64,000 bases of DNA from positions 149,993 to 213,992 of the forward strand of contig NZ_JAKZAM010000006.1 in assembly GCF_022538055.1 (NCBI RefSeq), written 5' to 3'. Numbering within the stretch: the stretch's first letter is position 1; each line of letters opens with the position of its first letter. Position numbers and translations under genes: made by a program. Positions 45,232 to 53,369 of the stretch are shown in pieces. Source of the DNA: Cognataquiflexum nitidum. Lineage in GTDB: Bacteria; Bacteroidota; Bacteroidia; Cytophagales; Cyclobacteriaceae. The notes below the pieces were generated by a model. That model ran no database searches and had not been told where the DNA came from. It saw only the letters and a list, made by a program, of their open reading frames with translations.

Positions 45232-45934
45232 ATTGATTTTTACCAGCGGCAATGACAGCCAAGTCTACGGCTTTGCTTCCTTTTTCCAACAAGACATTGG
45301 CGCAGGTGATCAATGTGGCTCCTGTAGTCATTACATCATCGACGAGAAGCAGTCTTTTTCCTTTGATCTCATCCAGCGAATCTACGTCAAATACTTCTGC
45401 CACATTTTCGATCCGCTCCATTCTGCTTTTCCTAGTTTGGGTTTCTGTGAATTGTACCCTGATCAAGGATAATGCAACCGGGATGTTTAAAGCTTCAGAT
45501 AGTCCTTTTGCGAATTGTTCACTTTGGTTATAGCCTCTTTTTTTCTTCTTCAAAGGGTGAAGGGGAACAGGAACAATATGATCCCAATTTTGGGAGAAAC
45601 CACTTTGTCGGAGAATATTTCCATATAGCCGTCCCAACTCTATCCCGATTTCAGGTTTGTTTTTGTATTTGAGTTGGTGTAAAAGGCTTTGGCTTGCACC
45701 TTTTTTAGAAAACCTCAAAAATGACATTGCCAAATTGGGTTTTGTTAGCCCCATGATTTTGGTAACCAATTCATTATTTTGCGGTCGGAGGTGGTAATTG
45801 GTAACAGGAAGGGCTGCTATACAAATTTTACAGAGTTGATCTTCGAAGTCGAAAAGACTTCTTCTGCATAAACAACAGGTTTTTGGAAAAACCAGAGCTA
45901 AAAAATCTTCAAAAATCTTAGAATACATTTTCAA
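45230..45934 (-). CDS. comF: ComF-family phosphoribosyltransferase-like protein
   Basis: A 234-residue ComF-type protein. An N-terminal double zinc finger (CCLCRRSLF...LCKIC) precedes a type I phosphoribosyltransferase fold with VPVPLHPLKKKKRGYNQSE and the PRPP loop LLLVDDVMTTGAT. ComF is required for DNA uptake in several bacteria, in which it works with the ssDNA import machinery. It converges with the TPM gene and diverges from the CMD-family gene. Length and both motifs are complete. Confidence 0.92.
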   Translation of the reverse strand: MKMYSKIFEDFLALVFPKTCCLCRRSLFDFEDQLCKICIAALPVTNYHLRPQNNELVTKIMGLTKPNLAMSFLRFSKKGASQSLLHQLKYKNKPEIGIELGRLYGNILRQSGFSQNWDHIVPVPLHPLKKKKRGYNQSEQFAKGLSEALNIPVALSLIRVQFTETQTRKSRMERIENVAEVFDVDSLDEIKGKRLLLVDDVMTTGATLITCANVLLEKGSKAVDLAVIAAGKNQ

Positions 45935-45971
45935 AATGAGGAGATCGAACTGAATGACTGTAAATACCTGT

Positions 45972-45979
45972 TATATTTG
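45972..45979 (+). promoter_or_regulatory. Candidate -7 element before CMD gene
   Basis: TATATTTG fits the Bacteroidetes TAnnTTTG element, 29 bases before the start codon at 46008. The -33 region lacks a clear TTTG. Confidence 0.35.
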
Positions 45980-46007
45980 CAATTGACTAAAACCACCTTA
46001 AAATTTA

Positions 46008-46364
46008 ATGAATTTAATAGAAGAATTCAATGCCTACAGGAGCGAAATGAATGAAAAAATCATGGCTTCGGAAAATAAGGTAATCAAGCGTTTTTTCAAC
46101 CTTGATACCAATACCTATGCGGAAGGCGCCTTGGATGTCAAAACAAAGGAAATGATCGGGCTGGCATGTTCGATGGTATTGCGTTGTGATGATTGTATCA
46201 AGTACCATTTGGGAAAATCACATGAGGCAGGACTTAATAAAGAGCAGATATTTGAGGTTTTTTCGATTGCAACCATTATTGGAGGTTCGATTGTTATTCC
46301 CCATTTGAGAAGGGCGGTTGAATATTGGGAATTGTTGGAACAAGAAGGAAAAACAGATGTTTAA
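46008..46364 (+). CDS. Carboxymuconolactone decarboxylase-family protein
   Basis: A 118-residue AhpD-like/CMD protein. The helical core MIGLACSMVLRCDDCIKYHL contains a CxxCxxxH motif, so a thiol-disulfide or peroxidase-linked role is more likely than decarboxylation. It overlaps the next gene by eight bases and starts a run of co-directional genes that extends to 52.9 kb. Confidence 0.85.
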   Translation: MNLIEEFNAYRSEMNEKIMASENKVIKRFFNLDTNTYAEGALDVKTKEMIGLACSMVLRCDDCIKYHLGKSHEAGLNKEQIFEVFSIATIIGGSIVIPHLRRAVEYWELLEQEGKTDV

Positions 46365-46719
46365 AAAAGACCTTGATCTTGAAAAACGCTGGAGCAAACT
46401 GCTAAAAGGCATGGAAGAGCTTATTGGAAAGAAACCCAATGACCTAAATGGGGTTCTATTTTTGATAGGCGTTCAGGAACTTGGACAGGGAAACAGAAAT
46501 TTTTCAAAGGAACAAAAGCAGGACTTAATGCATATAGGGATTTGCAGGGTATTAAGCCAAGCGGGTTTTTACGAATTGGATTATATTGATCAAGATGGAT
46601 GGCCACATTGGAAACTTGTGAACAAACTTCCTCATTTTGACGTGTTAGAGCAGGAGAAATTATTGAAAATACAAGTTTTGGAATATTTTGAAACTGAATT
46701 TCAAATTGAAATCAAATAA
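46357..46719 (+). CDS. Conserved hypothetical protein
   Basis: A 120-residue protein starting at ATG 46357, inside the end of the CMD gene, which indicates translational coupling; a longer in-frame start at 46318 would overlap more. It is helical, with KPNDLNGVLFLIGVQELGQG and QDLMHIGICRVLSQAGFYEL. I believe it is a Bacteroidetes-conserved family of unknown function, and no catalytic motif is visible. It sits directly upstream of exonuclease III. Confidence 0.7.
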   Translation: MFKKDLDLEKRWSKLLKGMEELIGKKPNDLNGVLFLIGVQELGQGNRNFSKEQKQDLMHIGICRVLSQAGFYELDYIDQDGWPHWKLVNKLPHFDVLEQEKLLKIQVLEYFETEFQIEIK

Positions 46720-46751
46720 AAATTAACCCAAAATAGAACAATCAAAGCAAC

Positions 46752-47516
46752 ATGAAAATCGTATCCTATAACGTAAACGGTATCCGTGCAGCACTTACCA
46801 AAGGCTTTGCTGATTGGTTGAAAGCGACAGATCCGGATATTATTGGTTTACAAGAGATCAAAGCGGAAGAGAATCAGATTGACAGGGCCATATTCGAGGA
46901 CTTGGGATATGGTATTTACTGGTATCCTGCTGCAAAAAAAGGATATAGCGGCGTTGCCATTTTGAGCAAAATAAAACCGCATCATGTAGAATACGGAGTT
47001 GCTATGCCTTTCTATGATGATGAAGGAAGGATAATTAGGGCAGACTTCGATGGGTTTTCTTTCGTTTCTGCGTATTTTCCGTCAGGAACTACCGGTGATG
47101 TGAGGCAAGATTTCAAGTATAAGTTCTTGGATGACATTTTTGGGTATTCACAGGACTTGATTAAGGTACACCCAAATTTAATTTTGAGTGGAGATTACAA
47201 TATTTGTCACAAACCGATAGACATACACAATCCCATATCAAATAAGAATTCATCAGGTTTTCTACCGGATGAGAGGGCATGGATGGATAAGTTCACGGAA
47301 TCGGGATTTGTAGATACCTTCAGGATGTTTAACCAAAACCCACATCATTACACATGGTGGAGTTATAGGGCCGGTTCAAGGTCCAAAAATCTTGGATGGC
47401 GGATAGATTATCATATGGCAACAGAACCTATGAAAGAAAGAGTGAGGCGATCTATCATCCTTCCGGAAGCATTTCATTCAGACCATTGCCCAATAATGAT
47501 CGAAATAGAAAAATAA
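46752..47516 (+). CDS. xth: Exodeoxyribonuclease III (AP endonuclease)
   Basis: A 254-residue member of the exonuclease III/APE1 family, which cuts at abasic sites and removes 3' blocks in base-excision repair. The motifs are YNVNGIRAA (N-terminal asparagine), GLQEIKAEE (metal-binding glutamate), LSGDYNICHKPIDIHNP (aspartate and asparagine of the active site), GWRIDYHMAT and the terminal HSDHCPIMIEIE (Asp-His pair). All catalytic positions are present. Confidence 0.95.
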   Translation: MKIVSYNVNGIRAALTKGFADWLKATDPDIIGLQEIKAEENQIDRAIFEDLGYGIYWYPAAKKGYSGVAILSKIKPHHVEYGVAMPFYDDEGRIIRADFDGFSFVSAYFPSGTTGDVRQDFKYKFLDDIFGYSQDLIKVHPNLILSGDYNICHKPIDIHNPISNKNSSGFLPDERAWMDKFTESGFVDTFRMFNQNPHHYTWWSYRAGSRSKNLGWRIDYHMATEPMKERVRRSIILPEAFHSDHCPIMIEIEK

Positions 47517-47547
47517 TAAAATTAACATTTATATCAATATTATTTCC

Positions 47548-47946
47548 ATGAATTCCATCAAAATTTCAATTCCCTCTCTAATAGAGAATATAAAGATTGT
47601 AGAAAGCTTTATAGATAATGCAAGGGAGAAGTATCCGATCAATGAGGACATTTATGGGAACATTATGATCTCAGTGACCGAATGCGTTACAAACGCCATC
47701 ATTCACGGAAATGGAATGGATGGTAATAAAAAAGTAAACCTTGAGTTACATCTTGATGAAAATCAAGTTGAGTTCGTTGTATTTGATGAGGGCAAAGGTT
47801 TTGATTTCGAGCATTTAGTAGACCCCACAGCACCTGAAAACCTCGAAAAAACCGGTGGAAGAGGTATATTTATTATGAAACATCTCGCCGACAGTATCAA
47901 GTTTGAAGAAAACGGCCGAAAAACCATTTTAACTTTTTATATGTAA
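47548..47946 (+). CDS. RsbW-like anti-sigma/serine kinase ATPase
   Basis: A 132-residue GHKL ATP-binding protein. The N box is VTECVTNAIIHGNG, the G1 box VFDEGKGFD and the G2 region GGRGIFIMKHLAD. This is the RsbW/SpoIIAB type of anti-sigma kinase, which phosphorylates an anti-sigma antagonist. No antagonist or sigma-factor gene adjoins it; in Bacteroidetes such genes are often found next to ybeY. Only one base separates it from ybeY. Confidence 0.85.
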   Translation: MNSIKISIPSLIENIKIVESFIDNAREKYPINEDIYGNIMISVTECVTNAIIHGNGMDGNKKVNLELHLDENQVEFVVFDEGKGFDFEHLVDPTAPENLEKTGGRGIFIMKHLADSIKFEENGRKTILTFYM

Positions 47947-47947
47947 T

Positions 47948-48370
47948 ATGGCAATTCTTTTTTTTGAGGAAGACATTAAATTTCCTTTACAGGAAAAAAT
48001 CAAAGTCAAAAAATGGTTGAAAGAAGTAGCAAACTTAGATAAGTTCAAAATAGGGGAATTAAATTACATTTTTTGTTCGGACGAATATCTTTATAGAATC
48101 AACGTAGAATACCTTGGACATAAGACTTATACAGATATAATTACTTTTGACAACTCAGAGAAAAACAAAATGATTGATGGAGATATCTTTGTAAGTATCG
48201 AGCGAATCAGAGAAAACGCACTCAAAGAAAATGTTCCTTTTGAAAAAGAGCTTTCAAGAGTATTGAGTCATGGCTTATTACACCTCATGGGATATAAAGA
48301 CAAAAAAGAAGAGGATAAAATCAACATGAGAAAAATGGAGGATCAAGCCATCTCCTTATTGAATAAATGA
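47948..48370 (+). CDS. ybeY: rRNA maturation RNase YbeY
   Basis: A 140-residue YbeY, a metal-dependent endoribonuclease for 16S rRNA 3' processing and ribosome quality control. The signature is LSHGLLHLMGYKDKKEED. The usual third zinc ligand (histidine in HGxLHLxGYDH) is aspartate here; I recall the GYKD form as normal in Bacteroidetes. The YLGHKTYTDIITFD segment also fits. It ends two bases before the first parS-like site. Confidence 0.93.
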   Translation: MAILFFEEDIKFPLQEKIKVKKWLKEVANLDKFKIGELNYIFCSDEYLYRINVEYLGHKTYTDIITFDNSEKNKMIDGDIFVSIERIRENALKENVPFEKELSRVLSHGLLHLMGYKDKKEEDKINMRKMEDQAISLLNK

Positions 48371-48372
48371 AA

Positions 48373-48388
48373 TGTTCCACGTGAAACA
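48373..48388. promoter_or_regulatory. parS: parS site (perfect match)
   Basis: TGTTCCACGTGAAACA is identical to the well-known ParB-binding consensus TGTTNCACGTGAAACA. It lies between ybeY and mnmG. In most bacteria parS sites cluster close to the replication origin, and mnmG (gidA) is a classical origin-neighbour gene. Confidence 0.85.
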
Positions 48389-48417
48389 AAATATTAGGAT
48401 AAATTCTCTGTTCAGAA

Positions 48418-48433
48418 TGTTCCAAGTGAAACA
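48418..48433. promoter_or_regulatory. parS: Second parS-like site (one mismatch)
   Basis: TGTTCCAAGTGAAACA differs from the perfect site at one base near the centre (C to A), 45 bases from it, and ends 18 bases before the mnmG start codon. A pair this close supports a ParB nucleation region and would also overlap the mnmG leader. Confidence 0.65.
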
Positions 48434-48451
48434 GAACAAAAAAAGAAAATT

Positions 48452-50317
48452 ATGTTTCCAATATATGATGTCATTGTAGTAGGCGCAGGACATGCAGGCT
48501 GTGAAGCAGCACATGCAGCAGCAAAGATGGGTGCTAAAGTCCTTTTGTGTACAATGAACATGAACACAATAGCGCAAATGTCATGCAACCCAGCCATGGG
48601 TGGAGTAGCAAAAGGACAAATTGTAAGGGAGATAGATGCTCTCGGCGGAATGTCAGGAATAATATCAGACAAATCAATGATCCAATTCCGGATGCTGAAT
48701 AGGTCAAAAGGTCCGGCTATGTGGTCACCAAGATCTCAAAATGACAGAATGCTATTCGCTGAAGAATGGAGAATGGCTCTTGAGCAAACCCCAAATGTGG
48801 ATTTTTGGCAGGAAATGATCAGTGGGTTATTAATTAAGGACAATAGGGCAATTGGTGTAAGAACAGGAATTGGCATAGAAATAAGGTCGAAATCAGTCGT
48901 TCTTACAAACGGCACATTCTTAAATGGCATAATACACATAGGCGAAAAACAGTTTGGCGGAGGTAGAACAGGTGAAGCGGCAGCAAAAGGAATCACCGAA
49001 CAACTCGTCCAACTCGGATTTGAAGCAGGAAGAATGAAAACAGGAACGCCACCAAGAGTGGATGGCAGGTCCTTGGATTACAGCAAAATGGAAGTCCAAT
49101 ACGGAGATGAAAACCCAGAAAAATTCTCTTTCTCTGATGAAACAAATACATTGACAAAACAAAGAACATGTTGGATTACTCACACCAATAAGGATGTTCA
49201 CGAAACTCTAGAAACTGGCTTTGATAGATCTCCAATGTTCAATGGTAGAATACAAGGTCTTGGCCCTAGATATTGCCCATCCATAGAGGATAAAATAAAC
49301 AGATTTGCTGAAAGAGATAGACATCAGATTTTTGTTGAACCTGAAGGTTGGAAAACAGTAGAAATGTATATCAATGGTTTTTCGACGTCTCTACCAGAGG
49401 ATGTACAATATAAAGCCATGAGAAAAATAGCCGGCTTCGAAAACGCAAAGATGTTTAGACCAGGATACGCCATAGAATACGATTACTTTCCTCCAACTCA
49501 ATTAAGATTAAGCTTAGAGACACATATAATAGAGAACCTTTTCTTTGCAGGACAAATAAACGGAACCACTGGGTACGAAGAAGCGGCATCCCAAGGACTT
49601 ATGGCCGGGATCAATGCAACAAGAAAAGTGCAAAAAAAAGACCCATTTGTACTCAGAAGATCTGACGCATACATTGGGGTACTTATAGATGACTTGATCA
49701 ATAAAGGGACCGAAGAACCATACAGGATGTTTACTTCAAGAGCAGAATTCAGGCTACTCCTCCGCCAAGATAATGCAGACTTGAGGCTGACACAGATGGG
49801 ACATGAAATAGGTTTGGCAGATAACCATAGATATGAAAAAATGCTAGACAAAAAAACCGATACCGCAAAACTCATCAATGACCTAAAGCAAAAAAAATTA
49901 GCTCCTGACAGCGTAAATGAAGGACTGGAAGAATTTGACACTGCTATCATAAAAGAAAAAATAACAGTAGAAAAACTACTAAAGAGACCACAATTGGGAT
50001 TGGCAGAACTGATGAATCTTGATCAAGATCTTAACCATTATCTATCCAAATATAAAAAAGAAGTACTGGAACAAGCAGAAATCCAAATTAAGTACGACAG
50101 CTATATAGACAAAGAACAGCAAATGGTAGAAAAATTGAACAATATGGAAAATTATAAAATACCTGTTCAATTTGATTATTTAACGATCACAGCACTATCA
50201 GCTGAAGGAAAACAAAAGCTTAACAAGGTAAGACCAGAAACATTGGGACAAGCATCTAGAATAAGTGGGGTCACACCTGCAGACTTATCTATTCTAACAG
50301 TTTACTTGGGAAGATAA
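48452..50317 (+). CDS. mnmG: MnmG (GidA), tRNA wobble-uridine modification enzyme
   Basis: A 621-residue FAD protein which, with MnmE, adds the carboxymethylaminomethyl group to U34 of tRNAs. The N-terminal dinucleotide fold VVGAGHAGCEAAHAAAKMG is followed by SCNPAMGGVAKGQIVREIDALGG (read in parts), MKTGTPPRVDGRS, GLGPRYCPSIEDK, GQINGTTGYEEAASQGL and RAEFRLLLRQDNADLRL, and a complete helical C-terminus with the terminal GVTPADLSIL region. Sequence is A-rich and codon use is more AT-biased than in the flanking housekeeping genes, as is the rest of the stretch up to 52.9 kb. Confidence 0.97.
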   Translation: MFPIYDVIVVGAGHAGCEAAHAAAKMGAKVLLCTMNMNTIAQMSCNPAMGGVAKGQIVREIDALGGMSGIISDKSMIQFRMLNRSKGPAMWSPRSQNDRMLFAEEWRMALEQTPNVDFWQEMISGLLIKDNRAIGVRTGIGIEIRSKSVVLTNGTFLNGIIHIGEKQFGGGRTGEAAAKGITEQLVQLGFEAGRMKTGTPPRVDGRSLDYSKMEVQYGDENPEKFSFSDETNTLTKQRTCWITHTNKDVHETLETGFDRSPMFNGRIQGLGPRYCPSIEDKINRFAERDRHQIFVEPEGWKTVEMYINGFSTSLPEDVQYKAMRKIAGFENAKMFRPGYAIEYDYFPPTQLRLSLETHIIENLFFAGQINGTTGYEEAASQGLMAGINATRKVQKKDPFVLRRSDAYIGVLIDDLINKGTEEPYRMFTSRAEFRLLLRQDNADLRLTQMGHEIGLADNHRYEKMLDKKTDTAKLINDLKQKKLAPDSVNEGLEEFDTAIIKEKITVEKLLKRPQLGLAELMNLDQDLNHYLSKYKKEVLEQAEIQIKYDSYIDKEQQMVEKLNNMENYKIPVQFDYLTITALSAEGKQKLNKVRPETLGQASRISGVTPADLSILTVYLGR

Positions 50318-51216
50318 TGTCACAAGAAAGGTTAAACAAATGCCCGCTATGTAAAAGTGGGATTTTTCTTAATCATACAGAAATCAAGGATTTTTCTGTT
50401 AGCCAAGAAAAATTCATCCTCTGTAAATGCACTTCTTGTGATTTGGTGTTTACTAATCCAAGACCAGACAAGGACAACATTAGCAAATACTACCTATCAG
50501 AGGACTATATTTCACACCAAAACAAAGCAACGAATTTCATAAATTTGTTATACAAATTTGTTAGAAATATAACTATTAAGAAAAAAGTATCATGGCTCAA
50601 TCAGTATACACATGAAAAAGGATCACTTTTGGATATAGGATGTGGTACAGGATACTTCCTTTCGGCAGCAAAAAAATCAGGTTGGAAAACATTAGGAATA
50701 GAACCAAACAAAACCGCAAGGAACATTACAAAGGACAAAAACCTAAAAGTCAAAAGTCATCTTGATCAACTTAAAGAAGATGAAAAATTTGATGCCATCA
50801 GCCTATATCATGTCATCGAACATGTTCATACCTTAAAGAGAACAGGTAAAAAAATCACAACACTATTAAAAGAAAATGGCACTGTCTTCATTGCAGTACC
50901 CAATATCAACTCATATGACGCCAAGAAATATGGTTCATTTTGGGCAGCATACGATCTACCGCGACACTTGTACCATTTCAACCAATCCACAATGCAGACT
51001 TTTGCAAATCAAATTGGTCTTAAGATCATTGCAGTCGAACCTTTAAAATTTGACAGTTATTACGTATCACTATTATCAGAAAAATACATTAATCCAAATA
51101 AAGGATTTATACCAAAAATGATAAATTCAATTATAAATGGTTATAAATCAAATAGTTGGGCAAAACATAACAACAATAATTATTCTAGCTTATTGTTCAT
51201 TTTAAAGAAAATATGA
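50317..51216 (+). CDS. Zinc-ribbon SAM-dependent methyltransferase
   Basis: A 299-residue methyltransferase whose ATG shares one base with the mnmG stop (TAATG). The N-terminus has a CPLCKSG...CKCTSCDLVFTNPRP zinc-ribbon-like element, then motif I LLDIGCGTGYFLS, ISLYHVIEHV, and the C-terminal DLPRHLYHF block. This UbiE/UbiG-like subgroup modifies small molecules or glycans; its substrate is unknown. The gene follows mnmG in many Bacteroidetes as far as I recall. Confidence 0.88.
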   Translation: MSQERLNKCPLCKSGIFLNHTEIKDFSVSQEKFILCKCTSCDLVFTNPRPDKDNISKYYLSEDYISHQNKATNFINLLYKFVRNITIKKKVSWLNQYTHEKGSLLDIGCGTGYFLSAAKKSGWKTLGIEPNKTARNITKDKNLKVKSHLDQLKEDEKFDAISLYHVIEHVHTLKRTGKKITTLLKENGTVFIAVPNINSYDAKKYGSFWAAYDLPRHLYHFNQSTMQTFANQIGLKIIAVEPLKFDSYYVSLLSEKYINPNKGFIPKMINSIINGYKSNSWAKHNNNNYSSLLFILKKI

Positions 51217-52895
51217 AATATTTAAAACACTTAGTTATATATATCATTTTTTTGACGATATCATCTTGTGCAAAGCAAGGAACACCTATGGGAGGACCAA
51301 GAGATGAAGACCCTCCTAAACTTTTAACGATAACGCCCGCTAATGAGACAGTTAACATTAAGCCAGATATTATCGAACTTGAATTTGATGAATATGTCAA
51401 AGCAGAAACCCCAAACAAACAAATTATCATTACACCAAGAATCAACAAAGATGAAATGGAGGTAATCACAAATAAAAATAGAGTCATAATAAACCTAAAT
51501 CAGGAACTTGAGGATAGTACTACTTATGTATTCAACTTTCAAAAATCCATCAAAGACATCACTGAAAACAATGTTCCTGAAAACTTAAAATTAGTCTTTT
51601 CAACAGGCCCAACTATTGACAGTTTAACTTTTTCCGGAAACGTATCTTTTATATTTCCACAAAAACAAAAAAATATAACAGATGTACTAATAGGATTATA
51701 TACGCTTGAAGATACTACAAATGTGTTGACGGCAGCCCCATATTATATCGGACAAACAGATTCAATAGGCAATTTCACGTTGACCAATATCAAGGAGGGA
51801 AAATATAAAGCCTACGCATGGCACGATCAAAATAACTCTCTGAAAGCTGAGGAAAAACTAGAATCATACAGCTTTATTACAGATACAATCAACATTACAA
51901 AAAATATAGAAGAAGCAAAGTTCTATCTAACAAAGTCAGATCTATCAGATTTCAAAATCAATAGAGCAGCAGCAACAGGCAAAAGCTACGACCTGGTACT
52001 CAGTAAATATCCTATTGAGATAAATATAGAACACCAAGAGTTAAACAAAAACCTATTCTACAGGCAAAGCGAGAAAACAATAAGATTATACCACACAACA
52101 TTGATCAATGACAGCACAGCTGTAAAAATATCATTTACAGATTCGGTAGGATTTAAAATAGACACAACCATATATGCCAAATTTGAAAACAGTGATAGAA
52201 AGAATGAAAAATTAGAACCAACTATAAAATCAAAAAGAAACTTTTTGAAAAATATAGAAGCAAGTATACAATTTAACAAACCAATCCAAAAGATTAACTA
52301 TTATTCTCTATTTATTAAATATGACAGTGCAAGCTACCTTTATGTAAAGCCCGAAATGCTGTCATTTAAAGATAGTTCGGATAGAACATTAATAAACATT
52401 AGGATAAATATACCAGACTCTTTAAAACAGGAAACATATACTTTATATGCTATGGATTCTACCTTTATGGATATAGAAGGTGAATACAATGAAAAAAAAA
52501 TAGAAAACGCTTTTAGAAAACTGGATATAGAAACACTAGCGGAAGAGATCAAGGTAACTGTTAACACAGATCTATTTCCTATTATTATCCAAATAATGGA
52601 CAAGAAAGAAGAAATTATAGAAGAACAATATCTTACCAATACAAACATAGCAATATTCAAAAATCTTGAAGCAGCCACATATAATATAAGAGCAATCTTA
52701 GACATCAACGAAAACCGAAGATGGGATACATCAAATATGTTAGAAAACAGACAGGCAGAACCTATCTACTATCTTGAAAACTCCGAAAATCCAGAACCAA
52801 GAGATACTATAATCAGAGGAGGTTGGTCTTTGGATCTAACTATTCAACCAAATCAGGCGATAGGAATACCTAAAAAAGAGGAAAAAAAACCATAA
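51213..52895 (+). CDS. Big_5 Ig-like domain lipoprotein
   Basis: A 560-residue envelope lipoprotein (lipobox FLTISSC, C19). The N-terminus has the conserved QGTPMGGPRDEDPPKLLTI segment and a first Ig-like Big_5 domain (ANETVNIKPDIIELEFDEYV). A series of beta-rich modules, among them GNFTLTNIKEGKYKAYAWHD, extends to the C-terminal LDLTIQPN. It is a recognisable family in Bacteroidetes but without known function. It overlaps the methyltransferase gene by four bases. It is the last gene before the candidate origin. Confidence 0.85.
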   Translation: MKYLKHLVIYIIFLTISSCAKQGTPMGGPRDEDPPKLLTITPANETVNIKPDIIELEFDEYVKAETPNKQIIITPRINKDEMEVITNKNRVIINLNQELEDSTTYVFNFQKSIKDITENNVPENLKLVFSTGPTIDSLTFSGNVSFIFPQKQKNITDVLIGLYTLEDTTNVLTAAPYYIGQTDSIGNFTLTNIKEGKYKAYAWHDQNNSLKAEEKLESYSFITDTINITKNIEEAKFYLTKSDLSDFKINRAAATGKSYDLVLSKYPIEINIEHQELNKNLFYRQSEKTIRLYHTTLINDSTAVKISFTDSVGFKIDTTIYAKFENSDRKNEKLEPTIKSKRNFLKNIEASIQFNKPIQKINYYSLFIKYDSASYLYVKPEMLSFKDSSDRTLINIRINIPDSLKQETYTLYAMDSTFMDIEGEYNEKKIENAFRKLDIETLAEEIKVTVNTDLFPIIIQIMDKKEEIIEEQYLTNTNIAIFKNLEAATYNIRAILDINENRRWDTSNMLENRQAEPIYYLENSENPEPRDTIIRGGWSLDLTIQPNQAIGIPKKEEKKP

Positions 52896-53369
52896 AAATT
52901 GTAGATAACAAGAAGAAATGATGTTAATAAGTACTCAATACTTGAGCATAAGATAAGACTTATCCATAATTAAAATCAAATTCCCGAATAACTTAAAAAC
53001 AGCACAGAATAAGTACCCATACATCCACAGTTATTCACAAATAAAAACACATACAGTAACCCACAACTATCAAAGATTATTTTTAAACAATAATCAAGAA
53101 GATGAAACAATATCACTGATATACAAAGATTTAAATAAAAATAAACTGTGGATTAAAAGTGGAGAACAATACACAAATTATAATATAAAATGTTGATTAC
53201 TTTAATGAAGAAATTTATCAACAGATCCACACCTTAATAACAACAGTAGTTTTATTTAAATAAATAATATATTAAATATATAGAGCTGTGGAAAATTACT
53301 GAATGTACGTTTTTTGGATTACTGAAAGGTTTTATCTAATTTCAACAACCTTCCTAACCCAATATAATC
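52896..53369. other. oriC: Candidate chromosomal replication origin (oriC)
   Basis: A 474-base non-coding, very AT-rich gap. DnaA-box-like 9-mers: TTATCCATA (52960-52968, one mismatch to TTATCCACA), TTATTCACA (53031-53039, fits TTATNCACA), TGTGGATTA (53147-53155, reverse, one mismatch), TTATCAACA (53215-53223, one mismatch) and TGTGGAAAA (53287-53295, reverse of TTTTCCACA). Weaker ATCCACA cores lie at 53023-53029 and 53225-53231. The last two full boxes flank an almost pure A/T stretch (about 53236-53280) that would suit duplex opening. The parS pair upstream of mnmG is 4.6 kb away. No dnaA gene is near; this is normal in many Bacteroidetes. Confidence 0.65.
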
